Shown: positions 1 to 10,052, counted from the first letter of the stretch. The stretch is DNA of 64,000 nt from Alteromonadaceae bacterium M269 (GCA_004353515.1 SMNZ01000003.1:62001-126000), one strand, 5' to 3'. Numbers and translations are program-made. The notes: generated by a model not told the origin, from the sequence alone.

Positions 1-1
1 C

Positions 2-373
2 AGTTTCATGCCGCAAGGATTGATATCTGAACAAGGCTTAGTGGCTCCAGAGTTTCAGATTGCTACAGATACCTTCTTAGCGCGCCAAAGTAACTTTTTA
101 TCATTTTCAGTTTTTGCCGGTCATAACCAAATTGAAGGGCAGACTGATGACCGTATCTTAATTGATTTGTCTGAAGAGGTTGCATTAGCCGATTCCTCGG
201 AAGATTTACTGACACACCTCGATATTTTGTTGATGGCTGGTGGCATGTCTGATGATATGCGAGCTATTTTAACAACGGCATATGAGCAAACCGCAGAGTT
301 TGAGCCTATTGACCGCGTGACGAACCTGATTTTCCTGATCATGAGTTCACCACAATATGTGATTCAGAAGTAA
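2..373 (+). CDS. DUF1800 family protein, C-terminal part (5' end outside window)
   Basis: The reading frame is open from base 2, so the gene begins upstream of the window and only about the last 123 residues are visible. The tail has the usual DUF1800 ending: a PEF segment after a proline/glycine-rich stretch, a run of helices, and a last helix ending in SSPQYVIQK. DUF1800 genes are typically followed by a DUF1501 gene, and here a Tat-exported DUF1501 protein starts 16 bases later. The pair is probably one transcript. The biochemical role of DUF1800 proteins is not settled. The family call rests on the tail motif and the neighbour. Confidence 0.75.
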   Translation, partial: SFMPQGLISEQGLVAPEFQIATDTFLARQSNFLSFSVFAGHNQIEGQTDDRILIDLSEEVALADSSEDLLTHLDILLMAGGMSDDMRAILTTAYEQTAEFEPIDRVTNLIFLIMSSPQYVIQK

Positions 374-389
374 GAGGAGAATTATTGTG

Positions 390-1766
390 ATGAAACGAAT
401 GACGGATATTAATCGTAGAGATTTTTTGAAACGTACCTTGGGTTCATCAATGGGTGTTGCCAGCATGGCATCCATCGGTGGTAGTTTAGGTTTGATGAAT
501 TCAGCGCTTGCTCAAAGCAGTACGCGTTTTGATGATTATAAAGCGTTAGTCTGCGTTTTCCTTTTTGGTGGGAACGACTCTCTGAACATGCTAGTCCCTA
601 CTGACAATGCAGAGTATCAAATCTATCAAGGCGTTAGACAAAACTTGGCTTTTGCACAAGACAGCCTTTTACCCATTAACCCAAACGGAAGCTTACCTTA
701 TGCGGTAGGGTTGCCCAGCGCAATGTCAGCTATAAGGCCGCTATTTGAGGCGGGTACTCTATCCTTTGTCTCTAACCTTGGACCCTTGTTAGCGCCTGTG
801 AATAAGCAGGAACTGCTTAACAACATTAGCTTAGCGCCGCCTCAACTGTTTTCGCATAATGATCAACAAGATCATTGGCAAACCTCACGTCCAGATGCAC
901 CTTCTGTTAGTGGTTGGGCTGGTCGTATGGCCGATTTGCTGACTGAATCGACCAGCGCATTACCAATTAATCTGTCGATTTTTGGCAATAACCTTATGCA
1001 AACCGGGTTATCAACCTCGCTGTTCTCATTGTCCTCGACTGGACCAGAACAGTTTCAGGCATTGGACCCCCAGCAAGATTTTAATGCGGGACGAATCGCT
1101 ATTTATGAGCAATTATTGGCTAACAGTACGCATATTCTCGAACAAGGGTACTCACAAAATGTGATACGTGCGATGGACAATAACCTCTTGGTCAGCAATG
1201 CATTAGAGTCATCTATTGCTAGCACTACGCCGTATCCTGCGAGGAATTTCTTAGCCGACCAGCTAGAAATTGTGGCACGATTAATCAGTGTTGAGCAACA
1301 ATTGGGACAGCGAAGACAAGTTTACTTTGTGGGACTAGGTGGCTGGGATACACATGACCAACAAGCAACTTTGCACCCTGAACGACTTACCCTATTGAGT
1401 GAAGCTTTGGCTGCTTTTCAACAAAACCTTGTGCAGTTGAACATGCAGAATGCCGTCACAACATTCACCATGTCTGATTTCGGGCGTACGCTTACCAGTA
1501 ATGGTGATGGAACCGATCATGGTTGGGGTGGGCACCAGTTAGTGATGGGGGGAGCTGTAGATGGAGGTCGTATTATAGGAACATTGCCTGCATTAGAACT
1601 AGGTTCCGATGATGACTTGGATGACGGCCGAATTATACCCAGTGCTTCTGTTGATCAGTATGTGGCAAGTTTAGCGACCTGGTTTGGATTAACCGCAAAC
1701 GAACTCAATGCCGTATTGCCTAATTTAAATCGATTTGACTCAGGTTCACTGAACTTATTTAGTTAA
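390..1766 (+). CDS. DUF1501 family protein with Tat signal peptide
   Basis: A 458-residue protein. Its N-terminus has a twin-arginine signal (RRDFLKRTLG near residues 9-18, then a hydrophobic stretch ending in ALA before QSS), so it is probably exported folded by the Tat system. After it come the DUF1501 hallmarks: a VFLFGGNDSLNMLVP segment, a GGWDTHDQQ motif, a SDFGRT motif, and DHGWGGHQLVMGG near the C-terminus. The family is related to sulfatase/alkaline-phosphatase-like folds, but its substrates are unknown. A GTG lies 3 bases earlier. I chose the ATG at 390, with GAGGAG about 10 bases upstream. It very probably works with the DUF1800 protein in front of it. Confidence 0.88.
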   Translation: MKRMTDINRRDFLKRTLGSSMGVASMASIGGSLGLMNSALAQSSTRFDDYKALVCVFLFGGNDSLNMLVPTDNAEYQIYQGVRQNLAFAQDSLLPINPNGSLPYAVGLPSAMSAIRPLFEAGTLSFVSNLGPLLAPVNKQELLNNISLAPPQLFSHNDQQDHWQTSRPDAPSVSGWAGRMADLLTESTSALPINLSIFGNNLMQTGLSTSLFSLSSTGPEQFQALDPQQDFNAGRIAIYEQLLANSTHILEQGYSQNVIRAMDNNLLVSNALESSIASTTPYPARNFLADQLEIVARLISVEQQLGQRRQVYFVGLGGWDTHDQQATLHPERLTLLSEALAAFQQNLVQLNMQNAVTTFTMSDFGRTLTSNGDGTDHGWGGHQLVMGGAVDGGRIIGTLPALELGSDDDLDDGRIIPSASVDQYVASLATWFGLTANELNAVLPNLNRFDSGSLNLFS

Positions 1767-1861
1767 TTAGCTTTTTAGACTCTCACAGGAGTTATTTATT
1801 CTCATTATGTCATTTTTGGAAGAAGTCATTAGCCAAAGTGACGGTTTTTCATTAATGCCTC

Positions 1862-1909
1862 TCCCTCTACATTACCGCGTTAAGAAAATGTTAAATAAAT
1901 GTAGAGGGA
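1862..1909 (+). promoter_or_regulatory. Perfect 12-bp inverted repeat covering the ribosome binding site of the porin gene
   Basis: Bases 1862-1873 (TCCCTCTACATT) are the exact reverse complement of 1898-1909 (AATGTAGAGGGA), with a 24-base loop. The right arm contains the purine-rich Shine-Dalgarno sequence GAGGG, only a few bases before the ATG at 1913. A transcript through here could fold so that the ribosome site is paired. The arrangement resembles RNA thermometers or other translational switches. That function is inferred; the arm may also serve as a protein-binding palindrome. Confidence 0.55.
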
Positions 1910-1912
1910 ATA

Positions 1913-3040
1913 ATGACAAATATAAAAGCGTTCGCTGCGCTCCTTTTCTTAACTGCTGCACTGTCTAGTGACAAAGCTTTTTCAGCAATTGAATTGCTCG
2001 ATAAAGATGAAAATTCCCCTAATACGCATGTCGCTATCTTAGGGTACATCAAGGTTGATGCTCGACATGTATCGGGTGATATTGCTTATCAGGACTATTG
2101 GGTCGCTAACTTTCCGGGAGGTGAGGCTATTGATACGTCAACCACAGCGTTCAATGTCAAAGAATCAAGAATTGCGATTAGAGGCACACATAATGAAGTT
2201 AGTGGTTATGTAGAACTCGATTTTTACGGCGGGAACGGGAATGAAATTGTGACCAATTCAACCAACCCGAGAATTCGTCATCTATTCATCGAGTATAAAA
2301 ATTGGATGGTTGGACAAAACTGGACAACCTTCATGCCCTTAGCTGCGATCCCTGAAGCACTTGATTTCGGTGGTCCGCATGTTGGTGAAGTGTTTATTCG
2401 TCAAACTCAAATTCGATATACCCATGGTCCTTGGCAGTTTGCGATAGAAAATGCGGAGACATTTGGTGATGGAGATACTGGTGCGTCGACCAGCGCTGTT
2501 GGGTTAACAGGAAGAGATGCTGATCCAGATGAATCGATTCCCGACTTTGTCGCTCGCTATAACCATGATGCTAGCTGGGGTAAGTTTACCTTTGGCACGT
2601 TGTTCAGAGTGATTGATCAAGGTGGGCTGGACGAAACTGCTTTAGGGTTTAATGTCTCAGGTAAAATACAAACCTTTGGAAAAGACGACTTTCGCTTTCA
2701 GGTTAGTCACGGCGAATTAGGGCGTTATGTTGCTGCAGGCTTAACGACCGATATCGTTACTGATCCAACGACGGATGAAACTGAAGTGGAGACAACGACA
2801 GCATTTGCGGTGTCTTATCGCCATTTCTGGACAGAAACGCTACGCAGTACCGCTTTTTATGGCTCAGGGCAAACTGATATTTTGGATAGAAAGCGCAGTC
2901 ATTGGGGGGTTAACTTAATTGAGAACATAACACCTTCATTGCATGTGGGAGCTGAGTTCGGTAATTACTCTATTGATGACGCCGCAGTAGACAATATTGA
3001 TTCCAACTATTTTCAACTTTCAGCGAAGTTTGTCTTCTAG
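1913..3040 (+). CDS. DcaP-like outer-membrane porin
   Basis: A 375-residue protein with a signal peptide (lysine near the start, hydrophobic core, cleavage near AFSA) and a C-terminal aromatic residue (FQLSAKFVF), the pattern that targets beta-barrels to the outer membrane. The segment GYIKVDARH near the start, the ESRIAIRGTH strand and the IEYKNWMVGQNWTTF motif are typical of the DcaP/trimeric porin group used for uptake of small carboxylates and similar solutes. The substrate cannot be told here. The gene stands alone: 147 bases separate it from the upstream gene. A stable hairpin covers its ribosome site. Confidence 0.8.
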   Translation: MTNIKAFAALLFLTAALSSDKAFSAIELLDKDENSPNTHVAILGYIKVDARHVSGDIAYQDYWVANFPGGEAIDTSTTAFNVKESRIAIRGTHNEVSGYVELDFYGGNGNEIVTNSTNPRIRHLFIEYKNWMVGQNWTTFMPLAAIPEALDFGGPHVGEVFIRQTQIRYTHGPWQFAIENAETFGDGDTGASTSAVGLTGRDADPDESIPDFVARYNHDASWGKFTFGTLFRVIDQGGLDETALGFNVSGKIQTFGKDDFRFQVSHGELGRYVAAGLTTDIVTDPTTDETEVETTTAFAVSYRHFWTETLRSTAFYGSGQTDILDRKRSHWGVNLIENITPSLHVGAEFGNYSIDDAAVDNIDSNYFQLSAKFVF

Positions 3041-3117
3041 TTCTAAGCCTGCGGGAAAACGAAGGTGAGGCTTTTCGCTATTAGTATTTAGCTGATAGAG
3101 TTGTCCAATTATTAGAA

Positions 3118-3711
3118 TTGGGACTTTATAAAGTGAAAGATTGTGAGTTAAAGGGAATTCTCAGCTTTTTGCGAGGGGCTGAGCAACTCAAAAACACCTT
3201 AAGAACATTGAAGACATCAAACGGACGTCATGAGAGCACTGCGGAGCATACTTGGCGTTTGTGTTTGATGGTCATGCTTTTGGAGAAGCAATATCCTGAT
3301 GTAGATGTTCTTCGTCTTATCAAAATATGCATTATTCATGACCTTGGAGAAGCCATAAGCGGAGATATTGCCGCGGTTGATCAAGTAGAAGGGATGGATA
3401 AAAGCAAAGAAGAACGGGCTGATCTAGAGCTCCTCATATCCCCCTTATCCGAAGATCTTAAATCAGAAATTTTAGTGCTGTGGGATGAGTATGAAAATGC
3501 GTCTTCTAAAGAGGCTCAGCTTGCCAAAGCTTTCGATAAATTAGAGACAATACTCCAACATACGCAAGGTAAGAACCCCGAAAATTTTGACTATGGGTTT
3601 AACCTTTCCTATGGGAAGAAATACACCGACTTTGATGAGATAACATCTAGCCTAAGAGCAATAATTGATAAAGATACAAAGAAATTAGCAGAGGGTAATA
3701 ACACTCTTTAA
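3118..3711 (+). CDS. HD-domain hydrolase (YfbR/HDDC2-like nucleotidase)
   Basis: A 197-residue soluble protein. The metal-binding HD residues are visible: H38 and H44 within HESTAEHTWR, and the H74-D75 pair in IIHDLGEAISGD. This layout matches the YfbR/HDDC2 group, which removes phosphate from deoxynucleoside 5'-monophosphates. Exact substrate is inferred from the family. The start is a TTG with no strong ribosome site. The next possible start is the GTG at 3133. The stop overlaps the start of the next gene (TAATG), so the two were once co-translated, although the next gene is now broken. Confidence 0.75.
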   Translation: MGLYKVKDCELKGILSFLRGAEQLKNTLRTLKTSNGRHESTAEHTWRLCLMVMLLEKQYPDVDVLRLIKICIIHDLGEAISGDIAAVDQVEGMDKSKEERADLELLISPLSEDLKSEILVLWDEYENASSKEAQLAKAFDKLETILQHTQGKNPENFDYGFNLSYGKKYTDFDEITSSLRAIIDKDTKKLAEGNNTL

Positions 3712-4080
3712 TGTCAGTCCTACCGAATGGAATGAAAGTTAAAGTTGTGTCCGAGAGTACTAAAAACTGTGGTGAAACAGTGAATAAGGCGATAATAGGA
3801 AAATTTGAATCTTATCCGCCAAAAGTAAGAGAAAGGCTAATCGAAGTTAGGCAAATTATCTTTCAGGTGGTTGACGAAAGTAATCTAGGAAATATTGCTG
3901 AGGAGTTAAAATGGGGCGAACCTAGTTACTCTTGTAAGTGTGGGAGTCCTATCAGGAACGATTGGAAGCTAAAACCAAATATCATTGTTAATTGCAAAAC
4001 CTTTGCCGATATCTGAGCTTAAAGCCTGTATATCAATGGCATTGCGATATCACAAACTTAAAAAAACTTCCCTTGTTTAG
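3711..4080 (+). pseudogene. DUF1801 (YdhG-like) gene with internal deletion and frameshift
   Basis: The first 100 codons read as a DUF1801 protein: a KVRERLIEVRQIIF helix, then ELKWGEPSYSCKCGSPIRNDWK, then IIVNCKTF, before a stop at 4014-4016. In another frame the typical family tail continues at once: a segment reading PISELKACIS then MALRYHKLKK, ending at the TAG at 4078-4080. The middle part that should join CKT to the ELK helix (roughly 30 codons) is missing and the frame changes. I read this as a gene inactivated by an internal deletion. A 101-residue product could still be made but would lack the C-terminal part. Confidence 0.7.
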
Positions 4081-4154
4081 AGCATAGGTATATGCATATT
4101 TTAAAAAAGTGTTTAACGAGCTTTAGCCAAAAAAGTTCTGTTGGATAAAGGAAA

Positions 4155-4577
4155 ATGAATAGATATATAAGGATTTATTTGATTTCAGGTTTAGCCGTAA
4201 CGATTCCAAGTCTACTATTGTTTTATGGTGCCATTAGTTCTTACAACTTAATCCAGCTGACAGTCTTAACTATTATATTCTCCATCCTATGGTTTCCTTA
4301 TTTTCTACTTAAGCATGGAAACGGTAAGGGATTGAATATATCGATAATAGCCTTGGCTGTTCTATGGGCTCCAATTTTTTATCAGGTTGTTGGTCGAATC
4401 GTGTTTGTTCGCACTCATGGCGGCTTTGAAGGGAGCAATGGAGAAGGCTCGCCATTAGCTTTTCTTATTGGTGCTACTATAGAGTTGTACTTTTTTACAT
4501 TTCTCTCGCTAGCTTTGGTAGCTGGGATACGTTGCAGAGTCAAAGCGCGCGCAGATCAGGACGCTGAAGTTAAGTGA
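4155..4577 (+). CDS. Small integral membrane protein, unknown function
   Basis: A 140-residue protein with about four hydrophobic segments (near residues 7-28, 32-50, 60-80 and 105-127), a basic N-terminus (MNRYIRIY) and a charged C-terminal tail rich in R, D and K. A GGA lies 8 bases before the ATG. I do not recognise a family. It is separated from both neighbours by more than 70 bases, so it is probably transcribed alone. Confidence 0.6.
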   Translation: MNRYIRIYLISGLAVTIPSLLLFYGAISSYNLIQLTVLTIIFSILWFPYFLLKHGNGKGLNISIIALAVLWAPIFYQVVGRIVFVRTHGGFEGSNGEGSPLAFLIGATIELYFFTFLSLALVAGIRCRVKARADQDAEVK

Positions 4578-4741
4578 TAGCAGTATTTTCAAGAGTTTAA
4601 GTACCAAACTGTTTAATATTGTCAGGAACAGAGCCTAGCCAAGCTTATTAAATTATTTTTAAAAGCTTAAGTGTTCACTGTTTTGTACAGATATAAGTGC
4701 TAGAGTAATGAGATGAGCTTAATTGTTTATAGGAGAAAATA

Positions 4742-5503
4742 ATGAAAAAAGGGTTGTTAGTTATTGGTTTGCTGTTGCTACTTATTGTCGGTGGTGTGTT
4801 TTACCTATTAAGTGGAGCAGGCAGTTTCATAAAAGCTCAAATTGAGGAGCAGGGCTCGAGTTTCCTTGGTACTTCGGTGTCTGTTGCTAATGTTGATTTA
4901 GCGTACACTGAAGGACGTTTGTCTATTAGTGAACTTGTTATTGCAAACCCGGAAGGGTTTAGAAAAGATAATGCATTTCGCTTAGGCGCTGTAACACTAG
5001 ATTTAGGGGAATCCATCAACGAACCTTATGTGGTTCAGAACGTGAGTATTAATGCGCCGGAGGTCCTCTATGAATTGGATTCAGGCGGTAAGGGGAATCT
5101 GATTGTTATTAAAGATAATCTTCAATCTAATTTACCCGCGTCTGAAGGCGAACCTGAATCCGCTCCAGAACCTTCTGAAGGGGCTAACCCATTAGTTATT
5201 GTTGAAAATGTTACAGTCAGTGATGTGCGATTAAGGCTTAACTTCGAAAACCTACCTACGGGTGATTTGAAAGTTGATACAAAAGCCTATGAGATTACTT
5301 TACCGACGTTTAACGCAGGTCCTATTGGAAAGCCTAACGGTATACCGGCTGATCAGGTTGGGGCTGCGATTATGGATGAAATGCTAGACAAAATCATTGC
5401 TAAAGCAAAGTCTGAGGCAAAGGATAAGTTAAAAGATGAAGCTAAAGGTAAGCTTATCGAGAAAGCAAAAGATAAGCTCAAGGGCTTATTTAATAAAGAT
5501 TAA
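4742..5503 (+). CDS. AsmA-like membrane-anchored periplasmic protein
   Basis: A 253-residue protein with one N-terminal membrane helix (residues 3-23) followed by a periplasmic part. The segments VSVANVDLAYTEGRLSISEL, VITNP-like VIANPEGF, and a later VENVTVSDVRLR strand are the repeating beta pattern of AsmA/DUF748-type proteins, which sit in the inner membrane and reach into the periplasm (phospholipid transport and outer-membrane assembly in studied members). It is much shorter than AsmA itself. The last 50 residues are a lysine-rich helix (KAKSEAKDKLKDEAKGK). An AGGAG ribosome site precedes the ATG. Family call moderate, function inferred. Confidence 0.6.
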   Translation: MKKGLLVIGLLLLLIVGGVFYLLSGAGSFIKAQIEEQGSSFLGTSVSVANVDLAYTEGRLSISELVIANPEGFRKDNAFRLGAVTLDLGESINEPYVVQNVSINAPEVLYELDSGGKGNLIVIKDNLQSNLPASEGEPESAPEPSEGANPLVIVENVTVSDVRLRLNFENLPTGDLKVDTKAYEITLPTFNAGPIGKPNGIPADQVGAAIMDEMLDKIIAKAKSEAKDKLKDEAKGKLIEKAKDKLKGLFNKD

Positions 5504-5516
5504 TCTATCGCTACAT

Positions 5517-5540
5517 GGGGCAGGTTCCGCTGCCCCGAAA
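5517..5540. terminator. Hairpin between convergent genes
   Basis: GGGGCAG (5517-5523) pairs with CTGCCCC (5530-5536) around a 6-base loop, between the convergent AsmA-like and LysR genes. Only a poor T-run follows, so it is a weak terminator candidate for either direction. Confidence 0.45.
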
Positions 5541-5554
5541 CTTCTTTTCCGCAA

Positions 5555-6460
5555 TTAATAAAAGTACTCCTTTTTGCTCTGATAAGCTGTTCGGAAGTGC
5601 TCAACGAGTAACTTTAGTTTACGGTCTGGTTGTCTTGTTCTTGGGTAAACGGCATAAATACCTAGATTCTTATCTGCATAATCCTCTAATAAAGACACCA
5701 GTTTACCTGCTAAGAGTTCTTCGTGAACTAAAGCACGAGGAAGGTAAGCTATCCCGAAGTCTGCCAAAGCCGCTTGTCTAAGGGCATCGAGATTATTGGT
5801 GTGGAAACGACCATACACCTGAATGTTTTCTTGCTCACCGTCTACTTTGAATTGCCATAAATCAGAGCCAATGCCTTCATACTTGTAGATCAAGCAGTGT
5901 TTGCTTTGTAGATCGATAGGGAATTTGGGGGTGCCATTTAAGCGAAGGTATTCAGGGCTAGCACAAACTATCCACTGAGAGTCGATGAGTCTTCTAGCAA
6001 TTAATGATGAGTCTTCCAGATGCGCAGTTCGAATGGCTAAATCATAACCATCGTCAATTAAGTCGACGAAATGGTTGCTCACCGAAAGTTCAACTTGGAC
6101 ACCTGGATATTGCTGGCAGAATGTTGCGACAGCGTGATTGAGAAGCAGCTGAGCAGAAACGGATGGCGCAGTGACTTTTATCGTTCCGCGTATTTCATTG
6201 GCATAACCGGTGACAGCGTCTTGTGCATCTTGTAGAGCCAATTTTGCAAGTCTAGCTTTTCCATAGAGTGCTTGACCTGCGTCGGTAAGGCTGAGCTTAC
6301 GCGTTGTGCGATAGAGAAGTTGAACGTTCAGTTCTTTTTCAAGCCTCCCAATACGCTTACTCACAACGGAGTTAGTTAACTCGAGTTTTTCGGCAACTTT
6401 CGAAAATGAACCTTCATCGACCACATTGACGAAAAGAAATATGTCATCTGATTTAACCAT
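5555..6460 (-). CDS. LysR-family transcriptional regulator, divergent from lldP-dld
   Basis: A 301-residue LysR regulator. The N-terminal winged helix reads FLFVNVVDEGSFSKVAEKL, then VVSKRIGRLEKEL, then the R-T-T-R-K-L-S-L-T wing and DAGQALY. The rest is the effector-binding domain (IKVTAPSVSAQLLL, DLAIRTAHLEDSSL). I chose the ATG at 6460 because the helix-turn-helix starts right after it and AGG lies 7 bases upstream. Longer reading frames start with an unlikely hydrophobic leader. It is divergent from the lactate permease gene with 185 bases between, so it probably controls lactate genes. It resembles the LysR type with DNA-binding sites of the T-N11-A kind. Confidence 0.85.
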   Translation of the reverse strand: MVKSDDIFLFVNVVDEGSFSKVAEKLELTNSVVSKRIGRLEKELNVQLLYRTTRKLSLTDAGQALYGKARLAKLALQDAQDAVTGYANEIRGTIKVTAPSVSAQLLLNHAVATFCQQYPGVQVELSVSNHFVDLIDDGYDLAIRTAHLEDSSLIARRLIDSQWIVCASPEYLRLNGTPKFPIDLQSKHCLIYKYEGIGSDLWQFKVDGEQENIQVYGRFHTNNLDALRQAALADFGIAYLPRALVHEELLAGKLVSLLEDYADKNLGIYAVYPRTRQPDRKLKLLVEHFRTAYQSKKEYFY

Positions 6461-6553
6461 GGGGTGCCTTGATTGTAGCAAAAAAGGAAAAAAACAATGT
6501 CTTTTGTGAATATATATCAATAGTCAAGCCGAGAGTAAAGTGCAGTCACAATC

Positions 6554-6572
6554 TGTTAACCCCATTTTAACA
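6554..6572. promoter_or_regulatory. Candidate LysR operator in the lldP promoter region
   Basis: TGTTAA (6554-6559) and TTAACA (6567-6572) form a 19-bp palindrome with a 7-bp centre, containing the T-N11-A spacing that LysR-type regulators prefer. It lies between the divergent LysR gene and lldP. The regulator-site match is inferred from position and symmetry. Confidence 0.45.
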
Positions 6573-6645
6573 AGCACCGAGAACCACCCGCTGCGACCAT
6601 AGTTCGCAACATGCGCATTATTTCTCGTTTTGTTAGGAGAATATA

Positions 6646-8322
6646 ATGAATATAACAACGTTAGGGTTTCTGGCACTTTTACCTATTGTCGTATCTGCAA
6701 TACTTTTACTTGGACTTCAGTGGTCCGCAAGAAAATCTATGCCGTTTGTGCTTTTGGTTACCGCTATGATGGCACTCTTTATCTGGGAAATGTCTTGGGG
6801 AAGAATTGCTGCTTCTCTCTTGCAGGGATTGATTATTACAGCCTCTGTCCTGTGGATAGTGTTTGGGGCAATTGTTTTACTAAACACGCTAAAACGCACT
6901 GGGGCGATTCAAGTTATTCGTGCTGGGTTCACTCAAGTGTCGCCTGACAGGCGTATTCAAGCCATTATTATTGCTTGGTGTTTCGGTACCTTTATTGAAG
7001 GTGCATCGGGGTTTGGGACACCTGCTGCTATCGCAGCTCCCCTTTTAGTTGCCATTGGCTTCCCGGCGTTATCTGCTGTATTGATGGGAATGATGATCCA
7101 AAGTACTCCGGTATCTTTCGGAGCTGTTGGAACACCTATTATTATCGGTGTTAATAAAGGTCTTGATACAGCAACAATTTCTGCAAACTTGGAAGTACAG
7201 GGCGGAAACTGGGAGCAGTTCATACAGCTCATAACAACTGAAGTTGCTGTTATTCATGGCATCGTGGGTACATTTATGCCATTGATTATGGTGATGATGC
7301 TGACTCGCTTTTTCGGTGAAAACAAAAGCTGGAAAGAAGGATTAGAGGTATTACCTTTCGCTGTTTTTGCGGGACTGGCTTTTACTTTACCTTATGCACT
7401 TACGGGGATCTTTTTAGGGCCCGAATTTCCTTCCTTACTAGGAGGACTAGTGAGTATGGCGATAGTTGTTAGTGCAGCAAAGCGTGGACTTATGATTCCA
7501 AAGACAACTTGGGATTTCCCCAAAAAAAGCGATTGGCTGCAAGCTTGGTCAGGAAGCCTAGACGTAAAACAAGATGACCTTTCATCGTATAAAACCTTAT
7601 CTCCAGTTATTGCGTGGATTCCCTATCTTGTCGTGGCGTTGCTGTTAGTTTGTTCACGTGTTTTCGATAATTTTAAGGCAATGTTGTCCGGCGTTAGTAT
7701 CAATGTGACGAATATTCTGGGAGAAGTGGGAGTTAACGCCAGTTTTAGCCCTCTATACCTGCCAGGAGGAATATTGTTTACAGGCGCGTTAGTGGCGCTA
7801 TTTCTTCAAGGTCAAAAGGGGCAACGAACTCAGGTATTTACCCAAGCTACGAGTGAGTCCTTTAAAACTATCGTAGGCGCCGGTGTTGTCTTGGTGTTCA
7901 CTATTCCCATGGTTCGTCTGTTTATAAACTCAGGGGTGAATCTAGCTGACTTTCCGAGCATGCCGGTTGCCGGTGCTGAGTTATTTGCAGGTGTTTTCGG
8001 TGATGCATTTCCATTGATTAGTCCAACAATAGGGGCACTTGGTGCTTTTATTGCTGGTTCAAATACGGTATCGAACATGATGTTCAGTCAATTTCAGTAC
8101 GAAGCAGCGATAACACTGAGCATTGCACCAGCACTGATGGTTGCCACTCAAGCTGTTGGCGCAGCTGCCGGGAATATGATTGCTATTCATAATGTCGTTG
8201 CCGCATCCGCAACAGTCGGTTTGCTGGGACAAGAAGGGGCGACTTTGAGAAAAACAATATTACCGACACTCTACTATGTATTAAGTGCTGGCATACTCGC
8301 TATGTTAGCTCTAGCATTATGA
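6646..8322 (+). CDS. lldP: L-lactate permease family transporter
   Basis: A 558-residue inner-membrane protein with about 12-14 hydrophobic segments. The conserved LctP/LldP core is present: [19 protein letters not shown], then [21 protein letters not shown]-like residues, then [27 protein letters not shown] near the C-terminus. It takes up lactate (and usually glycolate) with protons. TTAGGAG stands 6 bases before the ATG. The stop overlaps the start of dld by 4 bases (ATGA), so the two are translationally coupled. The divergent LysR gene is the likely regulator. Confidence 0.93.
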   Translation: MNITTLGFLALLPIVVSAILLLGLQWSARKSMPFVLLVTAMMALFIWEMSWGRIAASLLQGLIITASVLWIVFGAIVLLNTLKRTGAIQVIRAGFTQVSPDRRIQAIIIAWCFGTFIEGASGFGTPAAIAAPLLVAIGFPALSAVLMGMMIQSTPVSFGAVGTPIIIGVNKGLDTATISANLEVQGGNWEQFIQLITTEVAVIHGIVGTFMPLIMVMMLTRFFGENKSWKEGLEVLPFAVFAGLAFTLPYALTGIFLGPEFPSLLGGLVSMAIVVSAAKRGLMIPKTTWDFPKKSDWLQAWSGSLDVKQDDLSSYKTLSPVIAWIPYLVVALLLVCSRVFDNFKAMLSGVSINVTNILGEVGVNASFSPLYLPGGILFTGALVALFLQGQKGQRTQVFTQATSESFKTIVGAGVVLVFTIPMVRLFINSGVNLADFPSMPVAGAELFAGVFGDAFPLISPTIGALGAFIAGSNTVSNMMFSQFQYEAAITLSIAPALMVATQAVGAAAGNMIAIHNVVAASATVGLLGQEGATLRKTILPTLYYVLSAGILAMLALAL

Positions 8323-10052
8323 AGAACGACATGAGCGGAAGCATGGCCAAATCAAATAGTGAACTTATTCAAGCTTTTAAAAACCTTTTAGGTAAAGAGC
8401 ATGTTGCCGTGGGTAAACGCCGCACAGAGCATTTTGTGACAGGCTGGCGCTCAGGTAAGGGGACCGCCTTAGCCGTAGTATTCCCGCAAAACCTGGTGAG
8501 CTTTTGGCAAGTGCTTAAGCTTTGTGTGGAATCGGATTGCATCATGGTTATGCAGGCTGCAAATACTGGGTTAACTGAAGGTTCGACACCTAGTGGTAGT
8601 GACTATGATCGTGAAGTTGTTGTCATCAATACTTTAGCCATGGATAAGCTTCTTCTGATTGGCGAGGGTGAGCAGGTCGTCAGCTTTCCTGGAACAACGC
8701 TTCATACGCTAGAGAAAAAACTTAAGCCTCTGGATAGAACGCCACATTCTGTCATTGGCTCGTCTTGTCTTGGTGCATCTATTGTTGGCGGTATTGCCAA
8801 TAACTCTGGTGGAACCCTGGTTAAAAGAGGGCCAGCATACACCGAGCTCTCGCTTTACGCTTGGGTTAATGCGCAAGGTGAACTCAAATTGGTTAATCAT
8901 CTCGGCATAGAGTTAGGCGATACGCCAGAAGCGATATTAACTAATTTGGAAAAAGGACAATTTAAACCCAGTGATATTCATTATGATTGCGGTAAAGCGT
9001 CTGCCACTGACTACGTGGCTAAACTGAGAGATGTTGAAGCAGATACGCCTAGTCGATTCAATGCAGATCCTAGTCGCCTCTACGAAGCCAGCGGCTGTGC
9101 GGGGAAGATTGCTGTTTTTGCTGTCAGATTAGATACCTTTCCCAAACCAAAGATAGAGCAGACGTTTTACATCGGTACCAACGACCCGAGTACCCTGAGT
9201 ACGCTTCGTAGAGAAATACTCACCACTTTCAAAGCTATGCCGGAAGTTGGAGAGTATATGCATCGAGATATTTTTGATATTGCAGAGCAATACGGTAAGG
9301 ACACGTTTTTGAGTGTTAAATATTTGGGTACTGACCAGCTTCCCAAGATGTTTGCAATGAAAGCGAAAATAGATGCTGTTTTAAATCGAGTCCCTTTTCT
9401 ACCTATATTCATAAGCGAGAGAGTGATGCAAGGCGTTGCTAAACTTTTTCCGAAACACTTGCCGTATCGGATGCTGCAGTTTCGCTATCAATTTGAACAT
9501 CACTTGATACTCAAAATGAGCGACGATGGTATCGATGAAGCCAAAGCGTATCTTAGTAACTTTTTTACCGATAATTCAGCGGCTGGTGGATACTTTGAGT
9601 GTGATGCTGAGGAAGCTGAAAAGGCTTTCTTACACAGATTTGCGGCAGCTGGTGGAGCAATGCGATATCAAACACTGAATCAAAGTAAGGTGGGGGATAT
9701 TCTTGCTTTGGATATCGCTCTTCGCCGTAATGACAGTGACTGGGTGGAATCTCTTCCGGAGTCTATCAGCTGTGATATTGATAAGCGATTATATTATGGC
9801 CACTTCTTCTGCCATGTTTTTCATCAGGATTACATCTTGAAAAAAGGCGCGGATGCAAAAGCGGTTAAGACGAAAATGCTAAGGCTACTCGATAGTCGGG
9901 GGGCTAAGTATCCGGCGGAACATAATGTTGGACACCTCTATGAAGCTGAGTCAGCGCTTCAGAGTTTTTACCGCAAACTCGATCCGACGAATAGCTTTAA
10001 TCCCGGCATTGGTAAGATGGAAAAGCATAAGCGCAACTGTTCATGTTGTTAG
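8319..10052 (+). CDS. dld: Quinone-dependent D-lactate dehydrogenase
   Basis: A 577-residue flavoprotein closely following the E. coli Dld pattern. The FAD-binding PCMH fold is seen around [16 protein letters not shown], then VISFPGTTL-like VVSFPGTTL, then [23 protein letters not shown]. Later segments [36 protein letters not shown] and [13 protein letters not shown] match the membrane-binding and C-terminal domains. It oxidises D-lactate to pyruvate at the inner membrane and passes electrons to quinone. It starts inside the lldP stop codon. With the permease it makes a simple lactate use operon. Confidence 0.95.
   Translation: MKNDMSGSMAKSNSELIQAFKNLLGKEHVAVGKRRTEHFVTGWRSGKGTALAVVFPQNLVSFWQVLKLCVESDCIMVMQAANTGLTEGSTPSGSDYDREVVVINTLAMDKLLLIGEGEQVVSFPGTTLHTLEKKLKPLDRTPHSVIGSSCLGASIVGGIANNSGGTLVKRGPAYTELSLYAWVNAQGELKLVNHLGIELGDTPEAILTNLEKGQFKPSDIHYDCGKASATDYVAKLRDVEADTPSRFNADPSRLYEASGCAGKIAVFAVRLDTFPKPKIEQTFYIGTNDPSTLSTLRREILTTFKAMPEVGEYMHRDIFDIAEQYGKDTFLSVKYLGTDQLPKMFAMKAKIDAVLNRVPFLPIFISERVMQGVAKLFPKHLPYRMLQFRYQFEHHLILKMSDDGIDEAKAYLSNFFTDNSAAGGYFECDAEEAEKAFLHRFAAAGGAMRYQTLNQSKVGDILALDIALRRNDSDWVESLPESISCDIDKRLYYGHFFCHVFHQDYILKKGADAKAVKTKMLRLLDSRGAKYPAEHNVGHLYEAESALQSFYRKLDPTNSFNPGIGKMEKHKRNCSCC

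Noticed and set aside
5515-5781. A plus-strand frame over the end of the LysR gene
   Set aside because: It is the opposite-strand shadow of the LysR coding sequence.
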